This document shows positions 7,754-14,524 of a DNA stretch of 15,424 bases, in pieces (the first letter of the stretch is position 1; every line of letters starts with the position of its first letter). The position numbers were made by a program, and so were the translations under genes. The stretch spans positions 1 through 15,424 of the forward strand of contig JBBKWX010000066.1 in the NCBI GenBank assembly GCA_037969175.1. The letters are read 5' to 3'. Source of the DNA: JBBKWX01 sp037969175. Lineage in GTDB: Bacteria; Bacteroidota; Bacteroidia; AKYH767-A; JBBKVM01. The notes under the pieces were generated by a model. That model had not been told where the DNA came from and searched no databases. It saw only the letters and a list, made by a program, of their open reading frames with translations.

Positions 7754-8464
7754 ATGGAACAATTTATTGATTGGATGTTAGGTATACATGTTGCTTCCGG
7801 CATGACTGCTTTTTTTCTTGCACCTGTGGCAATGGCAGTAAAAAAAGGAGGCAAAGCACATCGCTTATGGGGTAAGATCTATTTCTATGCAATGGCTGTA
7901 GTGGCGGTAACAGCAATAATAATTAGTGCTTATCGGCCAACTCCTTTTTTATTAATGCTAGCAGTATTTGCATTTTATCTTGCTTTTTCGGGTTACCGTT
8001 CTTTGTATAGAAAGCAACTACCACATGGTGGAAAACTTGCTACGATCGATTGGGTTGGGACCTTAATCAATGCAGTTTTTAGCCTGTGTTTAATAATTTA
8101 TGGAATATATATATTGATAGATGATACTTCGAATGGATTGGGCATTTTATCTTCCATTTTTGGAGTTATTGGTTTGAATAGTTCTGTTTCAGAAATCAGA
8201 TATTTTCTAAATCCGGGAACGGATAAACACAGATGGTTGATCAATCATATAAACGGTATGCTTGCGTCTTACATTGCAGCGGTCAGTGCTTTTTCAGCTG
8301 TTAATTTTGATTTCCTGCCCATGCTGATCAGATGGCTTTGGCCATCTGTATTGGGTACAATTGCAATTTTCTATTATGTGAGAAAGTATAAAACTAAATT
8401 TTCTGCAGGCAGTAAAGCAAAGCAGATCGCTGAGATCAAGATTCAGGAAGAACTTGCAGATTGA
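7754..8464 (+). CDS. DUF2306-like predicted membrane protein
   Basis: The 236-residue protein has about seven hydrophobic segments. Family-like features are an N-terminal helix with 'GIHVASGMTAFFLAP' (10-24), then 'KAHRLWGKIYFYAM' (34-47) on the cytoplasmic or interfacial side, and a second His-rich motif 'KHRWLINHINGMLASYIAA' (158-176). The paired H-R-x-W-G and H-R-W motifs resemble DUF2306 integral-membrane proteins, but I am only moderately sure of the family name. Conserved histidines could bind a metal or heme (inference). The C-terminal tail from about 210 is charged and cytoplasmic. It lies 67 bp after chrA and 51 bp before the likely acs start, so it may be a single-gene unit or weakly linked to chrA. 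Confidence 0.72.
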   Translation: MEQFIDWMLGIHVASGMTAFFLAPVAMAVKKGGKAHRLWGKIYFYAMAVVAVTAIIISAYRPTPFLLMLAVFAFYLAFSGYRSLYRKQLPHGGKLATIDWVGTLINAVFSLCLIIYGIYILIDDTSNGLGILSSIFGVIGLNSSVSEIRYFLNPGTDKHRWLINHINGMLASYIAAVSAFSAVNFDFLPMLIRWLWPSVLGTIAIFYYVRKYKTKFSAGSKAKQIAEIKIQEELAD

Positions 8465-8493
8465 TACAAATGAGCTAAGATTTTATTATTTTG
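8461..8493 (+). promoter_or_regulatory. Candidate promoter for acs
   Basis: TTGA at 8461-8464 and TATTTTG at 8487-8493 stand 26 bases apart start to start, close to Bacteroidota -33/-7 spacing. The -7 element is one T short of the TAnnTTTG consensus, so this is a weak call. The predicted start site falls downstream of the GTG at 8495, which favours the ATG at 8516 as the acs start. Confidence 0.3.
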
Positions 8494-8515
8494 GGTGAAT
8501 AATTCATCATCCATT

Positions 8516-10420
8516 ATGACTAAGAAAATTAGCAGCATAGAAGAGTATGAGCTTGAGTATAAAAAAAGCGTAGACTCACCCGAACAATTCTGGGAAGAAA
8601 AAGCAAAGGAATTTGTGTGGAAAAAATCCTGGGATAAAGTTTTAGAATGGAACTTTGAGCAACCGGATATTAAGTGGTTCATAAATGGTAAATTAAATAT
8701 CACAGAAAATTGTCTTGACCGCCATCTGGAAACAAGGGGAGATCAGGTAGCCATATTGTGGGAACCCAATGACCCAGGTGAGCAAACCAGATCATTTACC
8801 TATAAAGAATTACATCAAGAAGTTTGTCGATTTGCAAATGTTCTCAAAGCACAAGGTGTACAAAAGGGTGATCGGGTTTGTATTTACATGCCAATGGTTC
8901 CTGAACTTTCATTTGCTGTTTTAGCATGTGCAAGAATTGGTGCTATTCATTCTGTCGTTTTTGCAGGATTCTCTGCGCAATCGTTGTCAGACAGGATCAA
9001 TGATGCGACATGTAAAATTGTTCTCACCTCAGATGGGGGATTTAGAGGTAGCAAGAGTCTTGATTTGAAATCAATAGTAGATGAAGCCCTTGAAATGTCC
9101 CCGACTGTTGAAAGAGTTATTGTCTTGAAACGTACGGCTGAACCCATTAACATGGTGGCGGGAAGAGATCTTTGGTGGCATGAATTGATCAGCGAAGCTT
9201 CAGAAATTTGTGAAGCTACAGAGATGGATTCGGAGGATACTTTATTCATTTTATATACTTCCGGATCAACTGGCCTGCCAAAAGGTGTGGTGCATTCAAT
9301 CGGTGGGTATATGGTATTTACTGAATACACATTCCGTAATGTTTTTCAATTTGATGAAGGAGATATTTATTGGTGTACAGCAGATATTGGTTGGATCACA
9401 GGTCACAGTTATATAGTATATGGACCCTTGTTAGCCGGAGCAACCTCTATCATGTTTGAAGGTGTGCCTACTTTTCCGGATGCTTCCAGATTTTGGCAGG
9501 TAATTGAAAAACACAAGGTGAATATATTTTATACTGCGCCCACAGCTATCCGTGCCCTGGAAGCATGTGGTAATTCATTTGTAGAAAAATATGAAATGAA
9601 TACGCTGAAAGTGCTGGGAACTGTGGGTGAACCGATCAATGAGGAAGCCTGGCATTGGTATGATGAACATGTTGGAAAAAAGAGAGCTCCAATTGTAGAT
9701 ACCTGGTGGCAAACTGAAACAGGAGGGATAATGATCTCCCCTATTGCAGGTATTACTCCGCTAAAACCGGGTTATGCAACCTTACCCTTGCCCGGGATAC
9801 AACCGGTACTGGTTGACGAAAAAGGTAAAGAGGTCGAGGGCAATAATGTGCAAGGGAATTTATGCATCCGGTTTCCATGGCCATCTATAATCAGAAGTAC
9901 CTATGGTGATCATGAACGATGTCGATTAAATTATTTTTCAACTTATCCGGGATTATATTTTACCGGTGATGGATGTAGACGTGACAGGGATGGGTATTAC
10001 AGAATAACAGGCAGGGTTGATGATGTAATAAACGTTTCGGGTCATAGAATGGGAACGGCTGAAGTTGAGAATGCGATCAATGAGCACTATTTGGTTGTGG
10101 AAAGTGCAGTTGTTGGTTATCCGCATATGATCAAAGGACAGGGTATTTATGCTTATGTCATTTGTTCACATCCTCCAAAAGATATACATGCTACAAGAAA
10201 AGAGATCCTGGATGTGGTTAGTAAAGTGATCGGACCAATTGCGAAACCTGACAAGATCCAGTTTGTAAGTGGTCTTCCAAAAACACGGTCAGGGAAGATC
10301 ATGAGAAGGATCCTGAGGAAGATTGCTGAAGGAGACGATTCGAATCTTGGTGATATTTCAACTTTGCTGGATCCTGCTATAGTAGAAGAGATCAAAGCGG
10401 GTTCAAAAAAAATGAGTTGA
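8516..10420 (+). CDS. acs: Acetyl-CoA synthetase (AMP-forming acetate-CoA ligase)
   Basis: The enzyme activates acetate to acetyl-AMP and then acetyl-CoA in the cytoplasm, feeding central metabolism. From the ATG at 8516 it has 634 residues, near the usual 650. An ANL-superfamily adenylation core is clear: P-loop-like 'YTSGSTGLPKG' at 247-257, 'DTWWQTETGG' at 395-404 with the tryptophan that shapes the small acetate pocket, 'YFTGDGCRRDRDGYYRITGR' near 481-500 with the ribose-binding Asp, and 'DDVINVSGHRMG' at the hinge. The C-terminal 'KTRSGK' at 589-594 supplies the catalytic lysine, Lys594, which is a known site of regulatory acetylation in this family. A GTG at 8495 would add seven residues, but it overlaps the candidate promoter and the extra residues are not family-like. 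Stand-alone gene. Confidence 0.96.
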   Translation: MTKKISSIEEYELEYKKSVDSPEQFWEEKAKEFVWKKSWDKVLEWNFEQPDIKWFINGKLNITENCLDRHLETRGDQVAILWEPNDPGEQTRSFTYKELHQEVCRFANVLKAQGVQKGDRVCIYMPMVPELSFAVLACARIGAIHSVVFAGFSAQSLSDRINDATCKIVLTSDGGFRGSKSLDLKSIVDEALEMSPTVERVIVLKRTAEPINMVAGRDLWWHELISEASEICEATEMDSEDTLFILYTSGSTGLPKGVVHSIGGYMVFTEYTFRNVFQFDEGDIYWCTADIGWITGHSYIVYGPLLAGATSIMFEGVPTFPDASRFWQVIEKHKVNIFYTAPTAIRALEACGNSFVEKYEMNTLKVLGTVGEPINEEAWHWYDEHVGKKRAPIVDTWWQTETGGIMISPIAGITPLKPGYATLPLPGIQPVLVDEKGKEVEGNNVQGNLCIRFPWPSIIRSTYGDHERCRLNYFSTYPGLYFTGDGCRRDRDGYYRITGRVDDVINVSGHRMGTAEVENAINEHYLVVESAVVGYPHMIKGQGIYAYVICSHPPKDIHATRKEILDVVSKVIGPIAKPDKIQFVSGLPKTRSGKIMRRILRKIAEGDDSNLGDISTLLDPAIVEEIKAGSKKMS

Positions 10421-10453
10421 CGTTTGTTGTGATATTTTGTATCTTATTCTCCT

Positions 10454-10918
10454 ATGTTGATAGAGGCAATCAGAAATTCATTACTAAATGGCATCGAGAA
10501 GCTCAGGGATGAGTTACTTGCATATGAATCAGAAGAAGATATTTGGAATGAAAATGATGGGATAAATAACCCGGGTGGAACACTGGTTTTACATCTCTGT
10601 GGAAATCTGCAGCATTTTATTGGTGCAAAATTAGGACATACCTTGTATGAAAGAGACCGGGTAGCAGAATTTTCTCTAAGGAACCTCAGCAAAAATGATC
10701 TGCTCCTTGAATTAGCTGCAACGGATAAGATGGTTGGCAAGGTCTTGAACATTTTGAATGAATCTGATCTGATTGAGATATATCCGGATTCATCTTTTGG
10801 AGAAAATAAAACAACACTGGATGTGATCTTAATATTAATAGGCCATTTTCAATATCATTTGGGGCAAATAAATTATCACAGACGTATTCTCAGTGTAAAG
10901 CCTGTCATTGATGAGTAA
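10454..10918 (+). CDS. DinB-superfamily protein, DUF1572-like
   Basis: The 154-residue protein has the helical pattern and histidines of the DinB/YfiT-like putative metalloenzyme fold. The first helices include 'LVLHLCGNLQHFIGAKLG' (44-61) with His47 and His54. The C-terminal helix has 'GHFQYHLGQINYHRR' (130-144) with His131, His135 and His142. Together these can form the usual three-histidine metal site. The arrangement resembles DUF1572. Members include bacillithiol or mycothiol-dependent transferases, but the substrate here is unknown. It starts 33 bp after acs and could be read through from it; its own promoter is not obvious. A stem-loop begins two bases after its stop codon. Confidence 0.8.
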   Translation: MLIEAIRNSLLNGIEKLRDELLAYESEEDIWNENDGINNPGGTLVLHLCGNLQHFIGAKLGHTLYERDRVAEFSLRNLSKNDLLLELAATDKMVGKVLNILNESDLIEIYPDSSFGENKTTLDVILILIGHFQYHLGQINYHRRILSVKPVIDE

Positions 10919-10920
10919 TA

Positions 10921-10942
10921 AATAATAAGATAGCTTGTTATT
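10921..10942. terminator. AT-rich hairpin overlapping the next promoter
   Basis: AATAATAAG (10921-10929) pairs with CTTGTTATT (10934-10942) through nine pairs including one G-U, with a four-base loop ATAG. It starts two bases after the stop of the DinB-like gene. It is followed by AATTATT rather than a T-run, so it is at best a weak terminator. Its right arm contains the -33 TTG of the following promoter. Confidence 0.35.
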
Positions 10943-10964
10943 AATTATTCAAAGCCTAAATTTG
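10934..10964 (+). promoter_or_regulatory. Bacteroidota promoter (-33 and -7) of the GT2-pyrC-DUF4296 operon
   Basis: The -33 element is CTTG at 10934-10937. After a spacer of 19 bases comes TAAATTTG at 10957-10964, an exact match to TAnnTTTG, followed by CA. This is the best-spaced promoter in the window. The predicted transcript starts near 10969, which lies downstream of the in-frame TTG at 10935 and so supports the GTG at 10983 as the translation start. Confidence 0.65.
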
Positions 10965-10982
10965 CATTGCAAACTACCTACT

Positions 10983-11741
10983 GTGTCAGACTCTATCGTA
11001 ATCATTCCTACTTACAATGAATGTGAGAATATTGAAAATGTTCTTCGCAAGGTATTCATTCTGGATAAAGATTTCCATGTTTTAGTTGTGGATGACAATT
11101 CCAAAGATGGAACTGCTGAGATTGTTATTAAGATGCAGGGAGAATACACCGGTCGATTGCATCTGGAACAACGAGCCGGCAAACTGGGACTAGGTACGGC
11201 TTACATTCATGGATTCAAATGGGCTATTGACAGAGCTTATGATTTTATATTTGAGATGGATGCTGATCTTTCTCACAATCCCGATGACCTTCCAAGATTA
11301 TATAAGAGTTGTAGAGAAGACGGAGCTGATCTGGCAATAGGTTCCAGGTACATCACCGGAGTGAATGTAGTGAACTGGCCAATGGGGAGAGTGTTGATGT
11401 CTTATTATGCAAGTGCATATGTAAGGATCATAACCGGAATGAAGATTCGTGACACAACTGCCGGATTTAAATGCTACCGAAGAGAAGTACTTGAAACATT
11501 AGACCTAAGCAAGATCAAATTTATTGGATATGCATTTCAGATAGAAATGAAATTCACAGTTTGGAAATATGGCTTTAACATCATCGAAGTTCCGATCATT
11601 TTTACTGACAGAAGCGAAGGCACTTCTAAAATGAGTAAAGGGATTTTCAAAGAAGCAGTTATTGGTGTGATCATGATAAAGCTGAAAAGTCTCTTCAGGA
11701 AATATGAACGTAAACAAATCATAAAGCCTGTTCAGGTATAA
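10983..11741 (+). CDS. Polyprenol-phosphate mannosyltransferase-like GT2 glycosyltransferase (DPM1-like)
   Basis: The enzyme is expected to transfer mannose (or another sugar) from a nucleotide sugar to a polyprenyl phosphate at the cytoplasmic face of the membrane. From the GTG at 10983 it has 252 residues, the size of short DPM1-type enzymes. Motifs in that numbering are 'IVIIPTYNECENI' near 5-17, 'VVDDNSKDGT' ending at 44, the metal-binding 'MDADLSHNP' from 92, 'DLAIGSRYITG' near 116-126, and 'RDTTAGFKCYRR' and 'EVPIIFTDRSEGTSKMS' in the C-terminal half. No C-terminal transmembrane domain is present, so it is peripheral. A longer frame from a TTG at 10935 exists but begins inside the promoter and adds unconserved residues. 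The stop overlaps the dihydroorotase start by one base (TAATG), so translation is coupled. Confidence 0.88.
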   Translation: MSDSIVIIPTYNECENIENVLRKVFILDKDFHVLVVDDNSKDGTAEIVIKMQGEYTGRLHLEQRAGKLGLGTAYIHGFKWAIDRAYDFIFEMDADLSHNPDDLPRLYKSCREDGADLAIGSRYITGVNVVNWPMGRVLMSYYASAYVRIITGMKIRDTTAGFKCYRREVLETLDLSKIKFIGYAFQIEMKFTVWKYGFNIIEVPIIFTDRSEGTSKMSKGIFKEAVIGVIMIKLKSLFRKYERKQIIKPVQV

Positions 11742-13084
11742 TGTCAGAAACAACGATCATTAGAAATGCTCAGCTCATAAATGAGGATAGAATTTATTTT
11801 TCTGACCTGTTGATAAAGAGTGGTCGCATAGAGAGAATAGATTCAGAGATCGGTCTTAAGTATAAGGCAAATGAGATCAATGGTGATGGCTTAAAATTGA
11901 TTCCGGGTGCTATTGATGATCAGGTACATTTTAGAGAACCCGGATTAACTCATAAAGGAGAAATTGCGACTGAATCAGCTGCTGCAGTTGCCGGAGGAGT
12001 GACCTCTTTTATGGAGATGCCAAATACAGTACCAGCTGCATTAACTCAAACATTACTTGAAGAAAAATATAAAAGGGCTTCTGAATGTAGTCCTGCAAAT
12101 TATTCTTTCTTCATGGGGGCCTCAAATGATAATCTGGAAGAGGTTCTCAAAACAGATTCATCTCGAGTATGTGGTATAAAAGTTTTTATGGGTTCGTCAA
12201 CAGGCAACATGCTGGTTGATAATCAGGAAACTTTGGAGCAATTATTTTCAAAGGCGCATATGTTGGTGGCTGCCCATTGCGAAGATGAGGCAACTGTAAG
12301 ATCAAATTTTAAAGAATACAAGGATAAATATGGCGATAAAGCTACTGCTTCTCTGCATCCATTAATCCGGAATGAAGAAGCATGTTATCTTAGTTCATCC
12401 AGAGCTGTGGCACTTGCCAAAAAATATGGAACCCGTTTTCATGTTTTACATATATCAACTGCAAAAGAACTTGAACTTTTTAGCAATGATATTCCTCTTG
12501 AGAAAAAACTCATAACTGCCGAAGCCTGCATACATCATTTGTGGTTCAGTGAAGAGGATTACGAAAGCAAAGGCAATCTTATCAAATGGAATCCTGCGAT
12601 CAAAAAAATATCAGACAGAGATGCAATAAGAGCGGCTGTGAATACTAACAGAATAGATATTATTGCAACGGATCACGCTCCTCATACCTGGGAAGAAAAG
12701 CAACTTAATTATTTCGATGCACCATCCGGAGGACCCTTGGTACAGCACTCCATACAAGCAATGTTCGAATTACATGTTCAGGGTGTTTTCAGTTTGGAAA
12801 AGATCGTTGAAAAAATAAGTCATGCTCCTGCCAAATTATTCAGAATAAAAGAAAGAGGATTTCTGAGGGAAGGATATCATGCGGATCTGGTATTAGTCGA
12901 TCCAAATAAACCCCAAAAAGTAAGCAAACAAAATCTCTTGTATAAATGTAAATGGTCTCCTTTTGAAGGACAAACATTTTCAAGTAGTATACATAAAACT
13001 TTTGTCAATGGCGAACTTGCTTTTGATGGAGAGAATGTAAATTCGAATGTGAGAGGAATGCGATTAGAATTTGACAGAAGATGA
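11741..13084 (+). CDS. pyrC: Dihydroorotase
   Basis: It catalyses cyclisation of carbamoyl-aspartate to dihydroorotate, step three of pyrimidine synthesis, in the cytoplasm. The 447-residue protein has the amidohydrolase fold of the long (class I-like) type. The first metal motif reads 'DDQVHFREPGLTHKG' from 59, so the usual HxH is Gln61-Val-His63. The bridging, carboxylated lysine is Lys147 in 'GIKVFMGSSTGNM'. Further ligands are His179 ('AAHCED'), His237 ('HVLHIST') and the catalytic Asp311 ('IATDHAPHTWEEK'). 'MEMPNTVP' at 91-98 is also typical. The Gln for His change seems usual for Bacteroidota dihydroorotases as I remember them, but it is a departure from the textbook motif. The gene is coupled upstream to the GT2 gene (1-base overlap) and downstream to the DUF4296 gene (4-base ATGA overlap). 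Confidence 0.93.
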   Translation: MSETTIIRNAQLINEDRIYFSDLLIKSGRIERIDSEIGLKYKANEINGDGLKLIPGAIDDQVHFREPGLTHKGEIATESAAAVAGGVTSFMEMPNTVPAALTQTLLEEKYKRASECSPANYSFFMGASNDNLEEVLKTDSSRVCGIKVFMGSSTGNMLVDNQETLEQLFSKAHMLVAAHCEDEATVRSNFKEYKDKYGDKATASLHPLIRNEEACYLSSSRAVALAKKYGTRFHVLHISTAKELELFSNDIPLEKKLITAEACIHHLWFSEEDYESKGNLIKWNPAIKKISDRDAIRAAVNTNRIDIIATDHAPHTWEEKQLNYFDAPSGGPLVQHSIQAMFELHVQGVFSLEKIVEKISHAPAKLFRIKERGFLREGYHADLVLVDPNKPQKVSKQNLLYKCKWSPFEGQTFSSSIHKTFVNGELAFDGENVNSNVRGMRLEFDRR

Positions 13085-13440
13085 AAAACATTGTTCTCAT
13101 ATTACTTTTCACACTGCTATTTTTGGGGTGTCAAAAGCAACAAGAAGAAGTTATCCCGGTTGGAGTTATAAACTTGGATACAATGTCTATGATCATAGCA
13201 GACATGCACATTGTAGAGGCTATTTCGAATTTTAGAGGAATGATAGATTCTCCTGAATCCTCAAAAATTGAAGAGCACTATTCCGCTATTTTTTCAACGT
13301 TCAAGATAACTCCGGAAAAATTTAGAAAGAGTTATGATTATTATCTTGAAAAGCCGGAGAGAATGGACAGCGTTTATGTTTTAGTGCTTGAACAATTAAG
13401 CAAGACGCAGGCAGAAATAAAAAATGAAGATCCTATTTGA
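13081..13440 (+). CDS. DUF4296-family small lipoprotein
   Basis: The 119-residue protein starts with a lipoprotein signal of 16 residues and the lipobox L-F-L-G-C with Cys17. The mature part carries 'VINLDTMSMIIADMHIVEAIS' near 29-49 and a helical region including 'HYSAIFSTFKITPEKFRKSYDYYL', which fit the DUF4296 domain of Bacteroidota. Its function is not known to me. It starts inside the dihydroorotase stop (ATGA) and is therefore translationally coupled. Its last eight bases overlap the 3' end of the convergent dehydratase-like gene, and its TGA lies in the arm of the shared terminator hairpin. Confidence 0.85.
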   Translation: MKNIVLILLFTLLFLGCQKQQEEVIPVGVINLDTMSMIIADMHIVEAISNFRGMIDSPESSKIEEHYSAIFSTFKITPEKFRKSYDYYLEKPERMDSVYVLVLEQLSKTQAEIKNEDPI

Positions 13441-13449
13441 TCTTTTTTT
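13427..13449. terminator. Bidirectional intrinsic terminator inside the convergent gene overlap
   Basis: The arms AAGATC (13427-13432) and GATCTT (13439-13444) pair perfectly around a 6-base loop CTATTT. On the plus strand a run of seven T (13443-13449) follows. On the minus strand the hairpin is followed by C, A and then a T-rich stretch (complement of 13411-13425). It can therefore end both transcripts. The plus-strand TGA stop (13438-13440) touches the right arm and the minus-strand TAG stop (13433-13435) lies in the loop. Confidence 0.7.
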
Positions 13450-14437
13450 GTTCAAGAAATATCCGACAAGTTTCTTTTATACTTTTTGATATAGGAATGA
13501 AATTGTAGCTGAGTTTGTTTTTTATTTTTTGATTCTCATATTCCCAAACTCCATTTGCTGATCGTGCCGTTTCTTTTGTAATCAATGGAGAATTACCGGT
13601 GATCAAAGCTCGCAATTTTTCCAATCTCCAAATAAGGGATGACATTAACTTCCCTACTCCTATTTTTGGTCTGGGAATATTGAATTCATAATTTATCAAA
13701 TCGAAAATAGTTCTGAAAGGAAGATTTTCAGAAACCACAATAAACCTCTCATTTTTGATCTCACTCTCCATAAGATCGATCATTACATTTGAGACATCCC
13801 GAACATCCACAAAACCCGTTCTGCCATAGGTATAGAACATCAACCCTTTATAAGCCTGACTAAATATCCTGGAAGAATCTTTTTCCCAATCTCCCGGACC
13901 CAAAATAATCCCCGGGTTGACCACGATCACATCCAGACCTTCTGCAACTGCACGCCATACCTCAGCTTCAGCAGAATACTTACTTATTGCATAATTGCTA
14001 TTCTTTCCTTTCCTGGTCCAGGAAGTCTTTTCATTTATCAGCTTAAGTTCATCATCTCTTCCAATAGCTGCTATAGAACTAACATGGCAAAATTTTACTA
14101 CCCCCATGTCAATTGCAGTATTAAGCACATTAGCTGTTCCCTCAACATTTAAATGCATCATGTGATCCTTAGCAGCCGGATTGAAAGAAACGGTGGCAGC
14201 ACAATGATAAACATGTAAAATGCCGGTCATGGCTTCTCCTAGACTGATCACATCCAGGATATCACCATAGAACCAATCAATCTCATCAAGCAATTCAGGA
14301 TTATTTCTAAATGTAGATTCTATAAGAAGCTTACTGGAATTGCTTCTCAACAAAACCCTGCATTTCTTTCCTTGTAGTCTTAAGTCGAGCAAAAGACGAG
14401 AACCCAATAGTCCGGTGGCACCAGTGATCAGTATCAT
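13433..14437 (-). CDS. NAD(P)-dependent epimerase/dehydratase-like protein (extended SDR)
   Basis: The 334-residue protein is an extended short-chain dehydrogenase/reductase. The Rossmann signature 'GATGLLGS' is at 6-13, directly after the start, so the ATG at 14437 is right. An Asp-Ile pair in 'YGDILD' (57-62) contacts the nucleotide in this fold. 'HCAATVSF' is at 78-85. 'HVSSIAAIG' (118-126) supplies the catalytic Ser, and Tyr149-x3-Lys153 ('YAISK') the catalytic pair. 'VVNPGIILGPGD' at 172-183 is typical of the dihydroflavonol-reductase-like branch. The C-terminal substrate domain gives no clear clue, so the substrate is unknown. The gene is convergent with the pyrC operon (8-base overlap) and divergent from tyrS. 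Confidence 0.9.
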   Translation of the reverse strand: MILITGATGLLGSRLLLDLRLQGKKCRVLLRSNSSKLLIESTFRNNPELLDEIDWFYGDILDVISLGEAMTGILHVYHCAATVSFNPAAKDHMMHLNVEGTANVLNTAIDMGVVKFCHVSSIAAIGRDDELKLINEKTSWTRKGKNSNYAISKYSAEAEVWRAVAEGLDVIVVNPGIILGPGDWEKDSSRIFSQAYKGLMFYTYGRTGFVDVRDVSNVMIDLMESEIKNERFIVVSENLPFRTIFDLINYEFNIPRPKIGVGKLMSSLIWRLEKLRALITGNSPLITKETARSANGVWEYENQKIKNKLSYNFIPISKSIKETCRIFLEQKKIK

Positions 14438-14447
14438 ACGTTATTTG

Positions 14448-14455
14448 CAAAGTTA
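14448..14455 (-). promoter_or_regulatory. -7 promoter element for the SDR gene
   Basis: The minus strand reads TAACTTTG, matching TAnnTTTG, followed by CA. Only ten bases separate it from the ATG at 14437, so the predicted leader is just five to eight bases, nearly leaderless. No clear -33 element is seen. Confidence 0.5.
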
Positions 14456-14500
14456 ATATTCCAAACCTTAATGAGGCTGTTATAGATAGGATGCTATAGT

Positions 14501-14508
14501 TATATTTG
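14501..14508 (+). promoter_or_regulatory. -7 promoter element for tyrS
   Basis: TATATTTG matches TAnnTTTG and is followed by CA. Sixteen bases separate it from the tyrS ATG, giving a leader of about 12 bases. There is no room for a T-box or other leader riboswitch. No convincing -33 element is seen. Confidence 0.55.
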
Positions 14509-14524
14509 CAAAAAATTGATCAAA

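Noticed and set aside
8947..9330. 127-codon minus-strand open frame within acs
   Set aside because: It is antisense to the strongly conserved adenylation core, so it is explained by codon bias of that gene.
10433..10439. TATTTTG before the DinB-like gene
   Set aside because: Imperfect -7 core without a well-spaced -33; the gene may be read through from acs.
10935..10982. TTG start giving a 16-residue longer glycosyltransferase
   Set aside because: The TTG is inside the -33 element and upstream of the predicted transcript start; the added residues are not part of the GT2 fold.
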